Assembly: GCF_001906925.1 (NCBI RefSeq)
Contig: NZ_MRWQ01000001.1
Coordinates: 186,001-250,000, forward strand
Length of the DNA stretch: 64,000 nt
Direction: 5' to 3'
Origin: Domibacillus mangrovi
GTDB taxonomy: Bacteria > Bacillota > Bacilli > Bacillales > Domibacillaceae
Of this stretch, positions 16,747 through 25,555 are shown one piece after another. The translations under genes and the position numbers were made by a program. Under the pieces are notes generated by a model, which was not told the origin of the DNA, did not search any database, and saw nothing but the letters and a program-made list of their open reading frames with translations. Numbering within the stretch: the first letter of the stretch is position 1; each line of letters begins with the position of its first letter.

Positions 16747-17484
16747 TTACTTTTTATTCATGTCATTGCGCATACTGCGAATAATCTGCTTTTCCAGCCT
16801 CGAAACTTGCACTTGCGAAATGCCTATGCGTGCGGCTGTTTCTGCCTGTGTACAGTCTTTATAATAGCGCAAATAAATAATAAGCCGCTCCCGCTCATTT
16901 AATTTTTCCACTGCTTCTTTTAAAACGAGCGTATCAAACCATTGTACATCCGGTGCAGCCAGCTGATCGAGCAGTGTAATTGGTTCTCCTTCATTTTCAT
17001 ACACTGTTTCGTGAATCGACGCCGGCTTTCGAGCCGATTCCTGTGCCATTAACGCTTCTTCTACTGAAATATCAAGCCGTTCTGCCAGCTCTGAGATGGT
17101 TGGCGGGCGCCCAAATTGAGCGGTAAACTCTTCACGTTCACGCCTTATTTTCCCCGCCGTTTCTTTTAACCGTCTGCTTACTTTTACTTCCCCATCATCG
17201 CGTAGAAAACGCTGAATTTCTCCAATGATCATCGGCACCGCGTAAGTGGAAAACTTTACATTGTATGAGAGGTCAAATTTATCAATGCACTTTAACAAAC
17301 CGATGCAACCAATTTGAAACAAGTCGTCCGCTTCATACCCCCTGTTTAAAAAGCGCTGTACGACGGACCAAACAAGTCTTGTATTCCATTCAACGAGCTT
17401 GTTTCTCGCTTGCGTGTCCCCAGACTGACTTTTTGCAATGAGTGACTTCACTTCATTATCAGACAGCTGAACAGCTTGTTTCAT
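16747..17484 (-). CDS. sigF: Forespore RNA polymerase sigma factor SigF
   Basis: First compartment-specific sporulation sigma factor, active in the forespore after release from SpoIIAB. 245 residues: region 2 (about 30-100) includes GYEADDLFQIGCIGLLKC and FSTYAVPMIIGEIQRFLRDD, region 3 follows, and region 4 ends with ETAARIGISQVQVSRLEKQI. Length is slightly below the 255 of B. subtilis SigF. It is last in the spoIIAA-spoIIAB-sigF operon, 15 nt after spoIIAB. ATG 17484 has CGGAGCG upstream. Confidence 0.97.
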   Translation of the reverse strand: MKQAVQLSDNEVKSLIAKSQSGDTQARNKLVEWNTRLVWSVVQRFLNRGYEADDLFQIGCIGLLKCIDKFDLSYNVKFSTYAVPMIIGEIQRFLRDDGEVKVSRRLKETAGKIRREREEFTAQFGRPPTISELAERLDISVEEALMAQESARKPASIHETVYENEGEPITLLDQLAAPDVQWFDTLVLKEAVEKLNERERLIIYLRYYKDCTQAETAARIGISQVQVSRLEKQIIRSMRNDMNKK

Positions 17485-17499
17485 ATGACGGACGCTCCG

Positions 17500-17940
17500 T
17501 TATACACAACGGACACGCTTTCCAGCAAGCCGTTTTTTAAACCGGACAATTGTACCTGTCGACATGCTTGATTCCACATCAAGCATGTCAGTAAAATGCT
17601 CCATAATCGTAAAGCCCATACCTGCTCGTTCCATTTCCGGTTTTGTTGTAAATAATGGTTCTTTCGCTTCTTCTATGTTATGAATGCCACGCCCTTCATC
17701 ACGGACTATAACATCAATTTCACCATCATCAATCGTAGCAGTAATGTAGACGATCCCCCCAGGATTGCTGTCATAACCATGAATAATTGCGTTCGTTACC
17801 GCCTCTGACACGGCCGTTTTTAATTCTGCAAGATCGTCCATTGTCGGATTTAATTTTGTCGCAAATGCCGCAACGGCTACACGGGCAAATCCTTCATTTT
17901 CACCGAGTGCGTTAAAGGACAAATTCATAACGTTTTGCAT
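17500..17940 (-). CDS. spoIIAB: Anti-sigma-F factor / SpoIIAA kinase SpoIIAB
   Basis: Binds and inhibits SigF, and phosphorylates SpoIIAA. 146-residue GHKL ATPase/kinase: N box VSEAVTNAIIHGY (about 44-56), G1 box VRDEGRGI, G2 region ERAGMGFTIME. All match SpoIIAB. The start ATG lies inside the spoIIAA 3' end (16-nt overlap), implying translational coupling that sets the partner ratio. GGGGGAAGAACC lies upstream. Confidence 0.97.
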   Translation of the reverse strand: MQNVMNLSFNALGENEGFARVAVAAFATKLNPTMDDLAELKTAVSEAVTNAIIHGYDSNPGGIVYITATIDDGEIDVIVRDEGRGIHNIEEAKEPLFTTKPEMERAGMGFTIMEHFTDMLDVESSMSTGTIVRFKKRLAGKRVRCV

Positions 17941-18287
17941 GGTTCTTCCCCCAATCTGCGCAATGCATCTTGCTCGGTTGGCTCTACATACATAATTTTA
18001 AACAAGCCTGACAACTGAAAAAGCCGCTTTACTTGTGTGGACAATCCACATACTGTCACATTGCCGCCCATTTCGTTAACCTGACGATAACGGCCTAGAA
18101 TGACACCGAGCCCAGAGCTATCCATAAAATGAAGTCCAGCTAAATTCCAGATTAAATGCTGTGTTTGGTGCTTCTCCATTTCCGACACAACAAATTCTTT
18201 TACTTGCTCCGCATAATAATGGTCCAATTCTCCTCCAAGCCGGACACATAAAACTTTCCCCGTTACTTCTGCTGTCATCGTTATCAT
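17925..18287 (-). CDS. spoIIAA: Anti-anti-sigma factor SpoIIAA
   Basis: STAS-domain protein whose unphosphorylated form displaces SigF from SpoIIAB; SpoIIE reactivates it. 120 residues with the phosphorylation region MDSSGLGVILGRY (Ser57-Ser58). ATG 18287 follows AGGAGG at 8 nt. First gene of the operon, behind a sigma-H-like promoter and a Spo0A box. In B. subtilis dacF precedes it; here pdp, with its own terminator, takes that place. Confidence 0.97.
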   Translation of the reverse strand: MITMTAEVTGKVLCVRLGGELDHYYAEQVKEFVVSEMEKHQTQHLIWNLAGLHFMDSSGLGVILGRYRQVNEMGGNVTVCGLSTQVKRLFQLSGLFKIMYVEPTEQDALRRLGEEPCKTL

Positions 18288-18319
18288 GTTGCATTCCTCC
18301 TTTTCATGCTGATATGTTG

Positions 18320-18388
18320 CATTTCGATTTCCCTTTCCTTATCTCCTTCTTCTTTACAAAAGTAGGAAAAACACCTTAATTTTCGACA
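18320..18388 (-). promoter_or_regulatory. Sigma-H promoter and Spo0A box of the spoIIA operon
   Basis: The minus strand carries GAAGGAGAT (18341-18349; sigma-H -35 consensus RnAGGAwww), 12 bp, then ATCGAAATG (18320-18328; -10 RnnGAATww). Upstream, TGTCGAA (18382-18388) is a perfect core 0A box. This is the arrangement known for spoIIA in B. subtilis. Each sigma-H element has one mismatch in its key bases. Confidence 0.6.
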
Positions 18389-18389
18389 T

Positions 18390-18415
18390 ATAAAAGAGAC
18401 TGACGAATGTCAGTC
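18390..18415 (-). terminator. Terminator of the deoB-punA-pdp operon
   Basis: 7-bp stem GACTGAC/GTCAGTC with an ATTC loop (18398-18415), followed by TCTTTTAT on the minus strand. It begins at the pdp stop codon. Confidence 0.8.
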
Positions 18416-19714
18416 CCGAATCACTTTGTATATTAATGTTGGCCGTTCTACACTTCCTTCCTTAAAACAGTATGCTTCTTTAACTTTTCGAACCGAATCA
18501 TCCGGTTTCGCTGTATCAGCATGCAGCGTGACGAGAACATCCCCTTTTTTCACAATATCACCGATTTTTTTGTTTAGTGTAATACCGACTGCATGATTAA
18601 TACTGTCATCTTTTGTCGCACGCCCTGCTCCTAAATACATGGCTGCGATCCCAATTGATTCAGCGTCAATTTTAGTTACGTAGCCTTCTTTGTCCGATGT
18701 AACCTGAATATGATGAGCAGCCTGTGGAAGCTTATTCAGGTCGTCAATCATATCAATATTGCCGCCCTGTGCGATTACGAACTGACGGAACACTTCAAAT
18801 GCTTTGCCGTTTTCCAAATTTCGTTCCAGTGCTGCATATGCTTCGTCATAATCGCTGTATGCTCCCGCGAGAACGGTCATATGCGTTGCAATCTCAAGTG
18901 ACAAGAGACGTAAATCCTCTACTTTTGCTCCCTGTAAAATGGCGATTGCTTCTTTAATCTCATTCGCGTTGCCAACTTCAAACCCAAGCGGCTGGTTCAT
19001 GTCACTAATAATCGCAACCGTTTTTTTGCCTAAATTTTTACCAATATTGACCATTTCTTTCGCCAATGCTTCTGAATCTTCAAGCGTTTTCATAAATGCC
19101 CCGGAACCTGTTTTTACATCTAGCACAATACTGTCTGCACCTGACGCGAGTTTTTTACTCATAATCGAACCGGCAATAAGCGGAATTGATTCGACTGTCG
19201 CTGTCACATCGCGTAGTGCATACAGTTTTTTATCAGCAGGCGCTAGGTTGCCTGTCTGTCCGGTAACGGCTAATTTATGCTTATTCACATTGTCGATAAA
19301 CTGTTCTTCCGTCATTTCAATGTTAAAGCCGTCAATTGACTCTAATTTGTCAAGCGTGCCGCCTGTATGACCGAGTCCACGTCCTGACATTTTTGCGACC
19401 GGTACACCGGCTGATGCGACGAGCGGCCCGACAATTAATGTTACTTTGTCTCCTACACCGCCCGTTGAATGCTTATCGACTTTATAGCCTTCAATCGCTG
19501 ACAAATCAATTGATTCACCCGAGTCCACCATTGCTTTCGTTAATAGAGCTGTTTCATGCGGGAGCATTCCTTGAAAATAAATCGCCATCATAAGCGCAGA
19601 TACTTGATAATCTGGAATAGCTCCTTTTGTGTAGCCTTCAATGAAAAATTGAATTTCTGCCTCTGTTAATTCGTTGCCGTTTCTTTTTTTATAAATAATA
19701 TCGACCATTCTCAT
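18410..19714 (-). CDS. pdp: Pyrimidine-nucleoside phosphorylase
   Basis: Cleaves uridine, thymidine or deoxyuridine with phosphate to the base and (deoxy)ribose-1-phosphate in nucleoside salvage. 434 residues of the thymidine/pyrimidine phosphorylase family: the phosphate-binding signature KHSTGGVGDK (about 78-87), SGRGLGHTGGTLDKLES, and a C-terminal mixed domain. I chose ATG 19714, with AAAGGTG upstream. It is last in deoB-punA-pdp, whose products feed deoxyribose-/ribose-5-phosphate into central metabolism. Confidence 0.94.
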   Translation of the reverse strand: MRMVDIIYKKRNGNELTEAEIQFFIEGYTKGAIPDYQVSALMMAIYFQGMLPHETALLTKAMVDSGESIDLSAIEGYKVDKHSTGGVGDKVTLIVGPLVASAGVPVAKMSGRGLGHTGGTLDKLESIDGFNIEMTEEQFIDNVNKHKLAVTGQTGNLAPADKKLYALRDVTATVESIPLIAGSIMSKKLASGADSIVLDVKTGSGAFMKTLEDSEALAKEMVNIGKNLGKKTVAIISDMNQPLGFEVGNANEIKEAIAILQGAKVEDLRLLSLEIATHMTVLAGAYSDYDEAYAALERNLENGKAFEVFRQFVIAQGGNIDMIDDLNKLPQAAHHIQVTSDKEGYVTKIDAESIGIAAMYLGAGRATKDDSINHAVGITLNKKIGDIVKKGDVLVTLHADTAKPDDSVRKVKEAYCFKEGSVERPTLIYKVIRD

Positions 19715-19727
19715 TGGACTCACACCT

Positions 19728-20543
19728 TTATAAAGATTTGACGATTTCTTTTACATACTCTAAAAAGTCAACACGCACTTTTTCCGTCGTTTCGATTACT
19801 TCGTCATGTGTAAGCGGTTGATTCAGAATGCCGGATGCCATATTAGAAATGCATGAAATACCAAGAACATTCATTTCGCCATGACGAGCAGCGATCACTT
19901 CAGGTACCGTTGACATACCAACCGCATCTGCACCAAGAACACGTGCCATGCGTACTTCCGCTGGTGTTTCATACGCCGGTCCTGTATTTCCTGCGTACAC
20001 ACCTTCCCAAACAGATATGCCTATTTTTGCTGCTGCTTCTTTGGCGAGGTTGCGCAGTTCACGACTGTATGCTTCAGACATATCTGGAAAACGCGAACCA
20101 AGACGCTGATCGTTTTTACCGATCAATGGATTGCCGCCCATTAAATTTAAATGATCCGCAATAAGCATTAAATCGCCCGGCTTAAATGATTCATTGACAC
20201 CACCCGCTGCATTTGTGACAATGATCGTTTCAATACCAAGTTCTTTCATAACACGTACCGGAAATGTGACCTGCTCAAATGAATAGCCTTCATAATAATG
20301 AAAGCGTCCTTTCATTGCGGCTACCGTTTTACCAGACAATGTTCCAATGACAAGCTCGCCTGTATGTCCTTCCACCGTCGATACTGGAAAATGAGGAATC
20401 TCTTCATATGGAATCGACATAGCGTGTTCCACTTCATCTGCCAGTACACCAAGACCAGAACCTAAAATCAAACCGATTTCCGGTTTGTTATCCAGTTTCT
20501 TCGTTAAATATTGCACCGCTTCCTCAATAGCTATATAGTTCAT
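19728..20543 (-). CDS. punA: Purine-nucleoside phosphorylase (PNP family 1)
   Basis: Phosphorolysis of (deoxy)inosine and (deoxy)guanosine to base and sugar-1-phosphate. 271 residues, trimeric class: [31 protein letters not shown], and the substrate loop [13 protein letters not shown] and [13 protein letters not shown] all match. GGAGGAATTACG precedes the ATG, which overlaps the deoB stop by 4 nt (ATGA). Confidence 0.96.
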   Translation of the reverse strand: MNYIAIEEAVQYLTKKLDNKPEIGLILGSGLGVLADEVEHAMSIPYEEIPHFPVSTVEGHTGELVIGTLSGKTVAAMKGRFHYYEGYSFEQVTFPVRVMKELGIETIIVTNAAGGVNESFKPGDLMLIADHLNLMGGNPLIGKNDQRLGSRFPDMSEAYSRELRNLAKEAAAKIGISVWEGVYAGNTGPAYETPAEVRMARVLGADAVGMSTVPEVIAARHGEMNVLGISCISNMASGILNQPLTHDEVIETTEKVRVDFLEYVKEIVKSL

Positions 20544-21724
20544 CGTAATTCCTCCATAAAACTTTTTCCGTATTCAGGCATTTCCACATTAAAGTTATCA
20601 GCAATAGACGCCCCAATATCTGCAAATGTTGTACGCAACGCCAACTCGTTCCCCTTTGAAAATTTCTTTGAATAAACGAGCAAAGGCACGTATTCGCGTG
20701 TATGATCTGTGCCGGTGTGTACAGGATCATTTCCATGATCTGCGGTTATAATAAGTAAATCGTCTTCTTGTAATACATCCATCAATTCTGGCAGACGTGC
20801 ATCAAATTCTTCGAGTGCCTTGCCATAACCTTCCGGATCACGCCGGTGGCCATAAAGCGCATCAAAATCAACTAGATTTATAAACGATAAACCGTTAAAA
20901 TCTTTTTTTGCGACGTCGATAAACGTATCCATTCCGTCCATATTTGATTTTGTCCGAATCGCTTCTGTTACGCCTTCTCCATCATAAATATCAGCAATTT
21001 TCCCAACGGCAATGACATCAAAATTCGCGTCTTTTAACTCGTTCATGACGGTACGGCCAAATGGCTTTAACGCATAGTCATGGCGATTGGCGGTCCGTTC
21101 AAATTTTCCCGGTTCACCAATAAACGGACGGGCAATCACACGGCCAACCATATAATCACCTGTTTTTGTCATCTCACGGGCCGTTTTGCAAATTCGATAC
21201 AATTCATCAATCGGCACGATCTCTTCATGGGCAGCAATTTGCAACACGGAGTCCGCTGACGTATACACAATAAGTGCACCCGTTTCTACATGTTCTTTGC
21301 CAAGTTCATCAAGGATTTCTGTTCCACTCGCCGGCTTGTTGCCGATCACTTTCCGGCCTGTCCTTTGTTCAAGCTCTCTAATTAATGATTTTGGAAAACC
21401 ATCTGGAAATACTTGAAAAGGTGCCTGAATATTCAAGCCCATTATTTCCCAATGACCTGTCATCGTATCTTTACCTGTTGACGCTTCCTGCATTTTTGTG
21501 TAAAAAGCACGCGGTGGTAAAGCTTTCGCAATTCCTTTAATTTCTCTTATATTTGACAGCCCCAGTGATCCTATATTCGGCATGTTCAATCCGCCCATTC
21601 GCTCTGCAATATGGCCAAGTGTGTCAGCACCTTCATCACCGAACTGTGCTGCATCTGGTGCTTCTCCAATCCCTACTGAATCAAGCACAATTAAGTGAAT
21701 TCGGTTAAATCGATCATTCTTCAT
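20540..21724 (-). CDS. deoB: Phosphopentomutase
   Basis: Mn-dependent enzyme converting (deoxy)ribose-1-phosphate to the 5-phosphate, linking nucleoside salvage to the pentose phosphate pathway. 394 residues, alkaline-phosphatase superfamily. Metal ligands are in [14 protein letters not shown] near the N terminus and [19 protein letters not shown] near the C terminus. The nucleophile Thr is in [12 protein letters not shown]. Three ATGs lie close together (21733, 21730, 21724); AAGGAG upstream best suits 21724, but 21730 cannot be excluded. First gene of the operon. Confidence 0.95.
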   Translation of the reverse strand: MKNDRFNRIHLIVLDSVGIGEAPDAAQFGDEGADTLGHIAERMGGLNMPNIGSLGLSNIREIKGIAKALPPRAFYTKMQEASTGKDTMTGHWEIMGLNIQAPFQVFPDGFPKSLIRELEQRTGRKVIGNKPASGTEILDELGKEHVETGALIVYTSADSVLQIAAHEEIVPIDELYRICKTAREMTKTGDYMVGRVIARPFIGEPGKFERTANRHDYALKPFGRTVMNELKDANFDVIAVGKIADIYDGEGVTEAIRTKSNMDGMDTFIDVAKKDFNGLSFINLVDFDALYGHRRDPEGYGKALEEFDARLPELMDVLQEDDLLIITADHGNDPVHTGTDHTREYVPLLVYSKKFSKGNELALRTTFADIGASIADNFNVEMPEYGKSFMEELR

Positions 21725-21789
21725 TTTCATCATACTCCTTCCTTCTAGTTATTTTTATTTGTTAACCTCCATGGATTAAACTCCTCATC

Positions 21790-21843
21790 GTCAGAAGTCT
21801 GACTTCTTCTTTTTATTATAATCGATCTGTTTTAGAATTACAA
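21790..21843 (-). promoter_or_regulatory. deoB operon promoter with adjacent palindrome
   Basis: TTGTAA (21838-21843), a 17-bp spacer, then TATAAT (21815-21820) on the minus strand. The -35 abuts the T tract of the xerD terminator. Just after the expected start point, GTCAGAAGTCTGAC (21790-21803) is an inverted repeat overlapped by another (AGAAGTctgACTTCT). It is placed where a repressor operator or leader hairpin could act. The regulator is unknown to me. Confidence 0.55.
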
Positions 21844-21868
21844 AAAGCACCTGAAAAATTTCAGGCGC
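21842..21868 (-). terminator. Terminator of xerD
   Basis: 10-bp stem with one mismatch (GCACCTGAAA/TTTCAGGCGC) whose right arm contains the xerD stop codon, followed by TTTTTG on the minus strand. Confidence 0.8.
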
Positions 21869-22751
21869 GCGGGTGAAACTGTGAATAAACATCTTTTAAC
21901 CTTGTTTTTGTCACATGTGTGTAAATTTGAGTTGTTGAAATGTCTGCGTGGCCTAGCATTTCCTGCACGGCGCGTAAATCTGCTCCATTCTCCAAAAGAT
22001 GGGTCGCAAATGAATGTCTAAGTGTATGCGGTGTCATCTCTTTTTCAATCGTCGCTTTTTTAGCCAAGGCTTTAATAATCTTCCAGAACCCTTGCCGCGT
22101 CAGCCGTTTGCCATAATGATTTAAAAACAGTGCATCATCACTATGTTTTTTCGACACAAGCGCTGGCCGCCCATGTTGCAAATATCGCTCGATTGCCAGA
22201 AGCGCCTGGCGTCCTGCCGGAACGATCCGCTCTTTATCTCCTTTTCCCGTACAGCGGACAAATCCCATCATCAAATGTACATCTTCTTTATTTAATGATG
22301 TTAATTCGCTGACACGTAAACCGGATGCATACATGAGTTCCATCATCGCTTTATCACGCATGCCGAGCGGTGTCGATACGTCTGCTGCCGAAAGAAGTGC
22401 TTCTGTTTCATCCATGCTCAGCACTTTCGGAAGCGAGCGGCCTGATTTGGGCGTTTCAATATGATGGGTCGGGTCGTGATCAGTGACGCGATCTTGTATT
22501 AAAAAATGATGCCATGAACGGATAGTAGATATGTGACGAGCAATCGTTTTTGGCGATTTCCCCTGCTCCTTTAACTGCTCTAGGAAGTGCAAAATATGTA
22601 CCCGCTTCACCTTGTTTATCGTTAGCTGTTCAACTTTTTCCAAATAGTCCGTGTAGTGAACAAGATCGCGCCGGTACGCGGCAATTGTATTGTCGGCCAA
22701 TCCTTTCTCGACAATTAAAAAATGCAGAAAATCATTCATATGCTCTTTCAT
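21861..22751 (-). CDS. xerD: Site-specific tyrosine recombinase XerD
   Basis: Resolves chromosome dimers at dif together with XerC. 296 residues: N-terminal SAM-like core-binding domain (about 1-85), then the catalytic domain with Arg146 (ASGLRVSEL), Lys170, His242-x-x-Arg245 (HTLRH), His268 and nucleophile Tyr277. All catalytic residues are present. Position next to fur and upstream of deoB matches B. subtilis ripX/xerD, so it is a housekeeping enzyme rather than an island integrase. AGGGGTGATGG precedes the ATG. Confidence 0.95.
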   Translation of the reverse strand: MKEHMNDFLHFLIVEKGLADNTIAAYRRDLVHYTDYLEKVEQLTINKVKRVHILHFLEQLKEQGKSPKTIARHISTIRSWHHFLIQDRVTDHDPTHHIETPKSGRSLPKVLSMDETEALLSAADVSTPLGMRDKAMMELMYASGLRVSELTSLNKEDVHLMMGFVRCTGKGDKERIVPAGRQALLAIERYLQHGRPALVSKKHSDDALFLNHYGKRLTRQGFWKIIKALAKKATIEKEMTPHTLRHSFATHLLENGADLRAVQEMLGHADISTTQIYTHVTKTRLKDVYSQFHPRA

Positions 22752-22770
22752 ACCATCACCCCTAATGATA

Positions 22771-22801
22771 AAAAACCTTTCGAATTCAATCGAAAGGTTT
22801 T
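22771..22801 (-). terminator. Terminator of fur
   Basis: 12-bp stem AAAACCTTTCGA/TCGAAAGGTTTT with a 6-nt loop (22772-22801), flanked by A/T runs. It overlaps the fur stop region and separates fur from xerD by only about 20 nt. Confidence 0.88.
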
Positions 22802-23285
22802 ATTCAACATGCTGTTTTTCAAGATCTTCTCTTTCATCTTCTTTTTGTTTTGTTTGGCACCTGCTACAAATTCCATGAAATGTCAAGCGATGATCTTTAA
22901 TTTTAAAATTCCATCTGCTCTCAACAATTTCTTCCACATCGTCAAGTAAGTCTTCTTGAATTTCATCCACTGCACCGCATTCAATGCAAACGAGATGATG
23001 ATGGAAATGTGCTGCGCCTTCTTGTCTGAGATCATAGCGGGAGACACCATCTCCAAAGTTTATTTTATCCACTACTTTAAGTTCGTTTAATAGTTCAAGC
23101 GTTCTGTAGACTGTAGCCAACCCAATTTCAGGTGCTTTTTCTTTAACGAGGAGGTACACGTCTTCAGCGCTTAAATGGTCCTCTTCATGTTCAAGAAGAA
23201 CACGCACAGTAGCTTCGCGCTGCGGTGTCAATTTGTAGCTTGCTGCATGCAGCTGTTTTTTAATACGATCAATTCGGCTTTCCAT
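22800..23285 (-). CDS. fur: Ferric uptake regulator
   Basis: Fe2+-dependent repressor of iron-uptake genes. 161 residues: N-terminal winged helix (YKLTPQREATVRVLL ... GLATVYRTLELL) and C-terminal metal-binding/dimer domain with HFHHHLVCIECG and a second Cys pair, CSRC (structural zinc). It is about 12 residues longer than B. subtilis Fur, because of a charged tail. GGGAGGGG precedes the ATG; a TATAAT lies at 23317-23322 with a poor -35. Fur, PerR and Zur are hard to separate by sequence, but the position between xerD and spoIIM supports Fur. Confidence 0.93.
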   Translation of the reverse strand: MESRIDRIKKQLHAASYKLTPQREATVRVLLEHEEDHLSAEDVYLLVKEKAPEIGLATVYRTLELLNELKVVDKINFGDGVSRYDLRQEGAAHFHHHLVCIECGAVDEIQEDLLDDVEEIVESRWNFKIKDHRLTFHGICSRCQTKQKEDEREDLEKQHVE

Positions 23286-23340
23286 TGTTGTCCCCTCCCT
23301 CGCCTATATAACTTTCATTATAACAAAACGATGCTATTAA

Positions 23341-23970
23341 TTAAAAGAATTTATTTATAAGAACATTCATCAATTGGCTGGACACAAACGCTTCAATAAA
23401 TGCTGCACCAAGAATCGCCACCATAACGGCACCTGCATACCCGAGATACGTCATCACACTTTTCGCTACAGGTAGCGGAACAGTTTGGCGCACCGTTAAT
23501 TTTTGCAGAAGACGGATCGAGCAAGATGCCGACATGACGGCGGTAAATAAAAAAGCGGGAATGAGTATCATATTTTGCGGGAAAATGGTGCAAAGTGCAA
23601 GCCAGAGCCCGTCCCATTTCATTTGCTGAATAAGAAAACCGACGGAAAAACCAGTCACAGCTCCTTTTAAAAATAGTAATATAAAAATAAGAGGCAAACC
23701 AATCACCGATATGCCTGCGACCCACATTGCACCTGTGAATTTTATATTATGAATGACACTTTCCCAAAATAAATCAACAGGATTGGCAACACTGCCGGAA
23801 GATGCTTGTGTAAAGAATTCTTTTACGTATGAATAAAGCTCTGATTTTTGAAGCGGCATCATGCTGTTCACCATCAGGGCGCCAAATACAGTTCCTGTCA
23901 TGAGCAGTACCGCCGTAAACAGATAAAGTGCTGCCCGTTTTTGAATGTGATGATTGATGGCAGTCCACAT
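23341..23970 (-). CDS. spoIIM: Stage II sporulation protein M
   Basis: Polytopic membrane subunit of the SpoIIDMP complex that drives septal peptidoglycan hydrolysis and engulfment; it anchors SpoIIP and SpoIID. 209 residues with about five helices: residues ~15-35, 78-105, 110-130, 140-160 and 175-200. Conserved SpoIIM/DUF95 features include KGAVTGFSVGFL and FPQNMILIPAF. ATG 23970 follows GGGGAGG; the longer reading would start in nudF. A sigma-E-like promoter overlaps the nudF stop. Confidence 0.93.
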   Translation of the reverse strand: MWTAINHHIQKRAALYLFTAVLLMTGTVFGALMVNSMMPLQKSELYSYVKEFFTQASSGSVANPVDLFWESVIHNIKFTGAMWVAGISVIGLPLIFILLFLKGAVTGFSVGFLIQQMKWDGLWLALCTIFPQNMILIPAFLFTAVMSASCSIRLLQKLTVRQTVPLPVAKSVMTYLGYAGAVMVAILGAAFIEAFVSSQLMNVLINKFF

Positions 23971-23998
23971 AAATAAAGGCCTCCCCTCTCTTTTGCCC

Positions 23999-24027
23999 AC
24001 TATATGAGGGGAGGGAACCAATTATAC
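23999..24027 (-). promoter_or_regulatory. Candidate sigma-E promoter of spoIIM
   Basis: GTATAAT (24021-24027), a 14-bp spacer, then CATATAGT (23999-24006) on the minus strand; the sigma-E consensus is kmATATT-N13-15-CATAcAnT. The -35 contains the nudF stop codon. spoIIM is sigma-E-dependent in B. subtilis. Confidence 0.55.
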
Positions 24028-24567
24028 CAGATCGTTTAATCGTACATATTGCAGAGCCCACATCGTTTTCGCATCATAAATACGTTCTTCTTTTAACAGC
24101 TGTTCTGCTTCTTCTATCGTCACTTCCATTAATTCAACAAATTCATCATCGTCTACAGTGAGTCCATCATCTACTTTTACAAGGTCTTCTGCGAGAAACA
24201 CATGAACAATTTCGTCTGCAAATCCTGGCGATGTGTAAAATGACTGCACATGTGTCATACGGCCGGGACGATAGCCCGTTTCTTCTTCGAGCTCTCGTTT
24301 TGCTGACAATTCAGGAACCTCACCCGCCTCCAATTTCCCTGCCGGCACTTCAACAAGCGGGCGTTCAAGTGCTTTGCGATACTGCTCAACGAGAATAATT
24401 TTTTTGTCCTCTGTCAAGGCGATCACACAGACAGCACCCGGATGTTTAATGATTTCCCGCTTCGCTTCTTTTCCGTCCGGTAACAATACATCATCGACTT
24501 GCAGGCTAATCACTTTTCCTTTGTATAGGGGTTTCGTTTTAATCGTTTTTTCTTCAAATTTATGCAT
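24022..24567 (-). CDS. nudF: ADP-ribose pyrophosphatase (Nudix)
   Basis: Hydrolyses ADP-ribose to AMP and ribose-5-phosphate. 181 residues with a canonical Nudix box, GKLEAGE followed by KRELEEETGY (about 86-108), and the ADPRase-type proline about 16 residues later (SPGFADE). Start ATG 24567 has AGAGGATAC upstream. It sits between spoIIM and the aldo/keto reductase as in B. subtilis (yqkG). Confidence 0.93.
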   Translation of the reverse strand: MHKFEEKTIKTKPLYKGKVISLQVDDVLLPDGKEAKREIIKHPGAVCVIALTEDKKIILVEQYRKALERPLVEVPAGKLEAGEVPELSAKRELEEETGYRPGRMTHVQSFYTSPGFADEIVHVFLAEDLVKVDDGLTVDDDEFVELMEVTIEEAEQLLKEERIYDAKTMWALQYVRLNDLV

Positions 24568-24631
24568 AAGTATCCTCTTTTCTTTTTTCTTCACCCTTAT
24601 GATACACTACAAAAAAAGGAAGGTGATTGAA

Positions 24632-25555
24632 ATGAACACACGTGAACTCGGCAACACGGGTATTTTTGTTAGTGAACTTGGACTCGGCTGCATGTCAATC
24701 GGCATAGAAGAGCCCTATGCTGAAGCCATTTTAAATGCCGCTCTTGATGAAGGGATTACCTATTTTGATACAGCTGACTTGTACGATTTCGGCGTAAACG
24801 AGCAACTTGTAGGAAAAACACTTCAATCCGTCCGTGATCAAGTAGTTATCGCTTCAAAAGCAGGAAACCGCTGGACCCATTCAAAAGACAGCTGGACATG
24901 GGACCCTTCTAAAGCACACATTAAAGAAGCAGCGAAACAAAGCTTGAAACGGCTTGGTACTGACTATATTGACTTATATCAGTTGCATGGCGGCACACTC
25001 GATGATCCGATTGATGAGACAATTGAAGCCTTTGAAGAACTAAAAGAAGAAGGATTCATCCGTGCATACGGCATTTCATCGATCCGTCCGACAGTTATTA
25101 ATCAATATGTAGAACGGTCTTCCATTTCAAGTGTCATGATGCAATACAGCATCTTAGACCGACGTCCTGAGATTCAGGTGCTTCCTATTTTAGCAGAGAA
25201 TAGCGTCAGTGTCCTCGCCCGCGGTCCGATTGCTTTCGGTCTGCTAAGCGCAAATTGGCGGGAGAAGCTTTCAAAAGCAGCAAAAAAAGGATTGAAGTGG
25301 TATAACGAGGCAGAGTTAACGTCTATTTTAACAACATTTGAACGTGATCGCCCATCTGAACGCACGTTAAATGGTCTTGCTTTTCGCTACGTGCTGCACC
25401 ATACAGCAACTGCTGCAGTCGTCGCCGGTGCCAGTTCCATCGAACAGCTAAAAGAAAATGCCCGTGCGGTACGTGAAACCGCGCTGACGGAGGAAGAGTA
25501 CAAATGGATTCAAGATATAGTAAAAATAGCCGATTACGACGCACATCGTCTATAA
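24632..25555 (+). CDS. Aldo/keto reductase (YqkF-like)
   Basis: NADPH-dependent oxidoreductase of unknown substrate, cytoplasmic. 307 residues in a TIM-barrel AKR fold: FDTADLYDFGVNEQLVGK carries the catalytic Asp and Tyr, ASKAGNRW the catalytic Lys, and the YQLHG strand the catalytic His. The C-terminal cofactor loop VVAGASSIEQLKENA is also visible. GGAAGGTGATTG precedes ATG 24632; the much longer upstream reading is antisense to nudF. It overlaps the following hydrolase gene by 52 nt, as yqkF-yqkD are linked in B. subtilis. Confidence 0.9.
   Translation: MNTRELGNTGIFVSELGLGCMSIGIEEPYAEAILNAALDEGITYFDTADLYDFGVNEQLVGKTLQSVRDQVVIASKAGNRWTHSKDSWTWDPSKAHIKEAAKQSLKRLGTDYIDLYQLHGGTLDDPIDETIEAFEELKEEGFIRAYGISSIRPTVINQYVERSSISSVMMQYSILDRRPEIQVLPILAENSVSVLARGPIAFGLLSANWREKLSKAAKKGLKWYNEAELTSILTTFERDRPSERTLNGLAFRYVLHHTATAAVVAGASSIEQLKENARAVRETALTEEEYKWIQDIVKIADYDAHRL

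Noticed and set aside
21861-22751. xerD as the integrase of a mobile island
   Set aside because: Its position between fur and deoB is the standard chromosomal one in Bacilli and no attachment repeats flank it.
23393-23725. 110-residue minus-strand open frame within spoIIM
   Set aside because: Out-of-frame shadow of spoIIM on the same strand.
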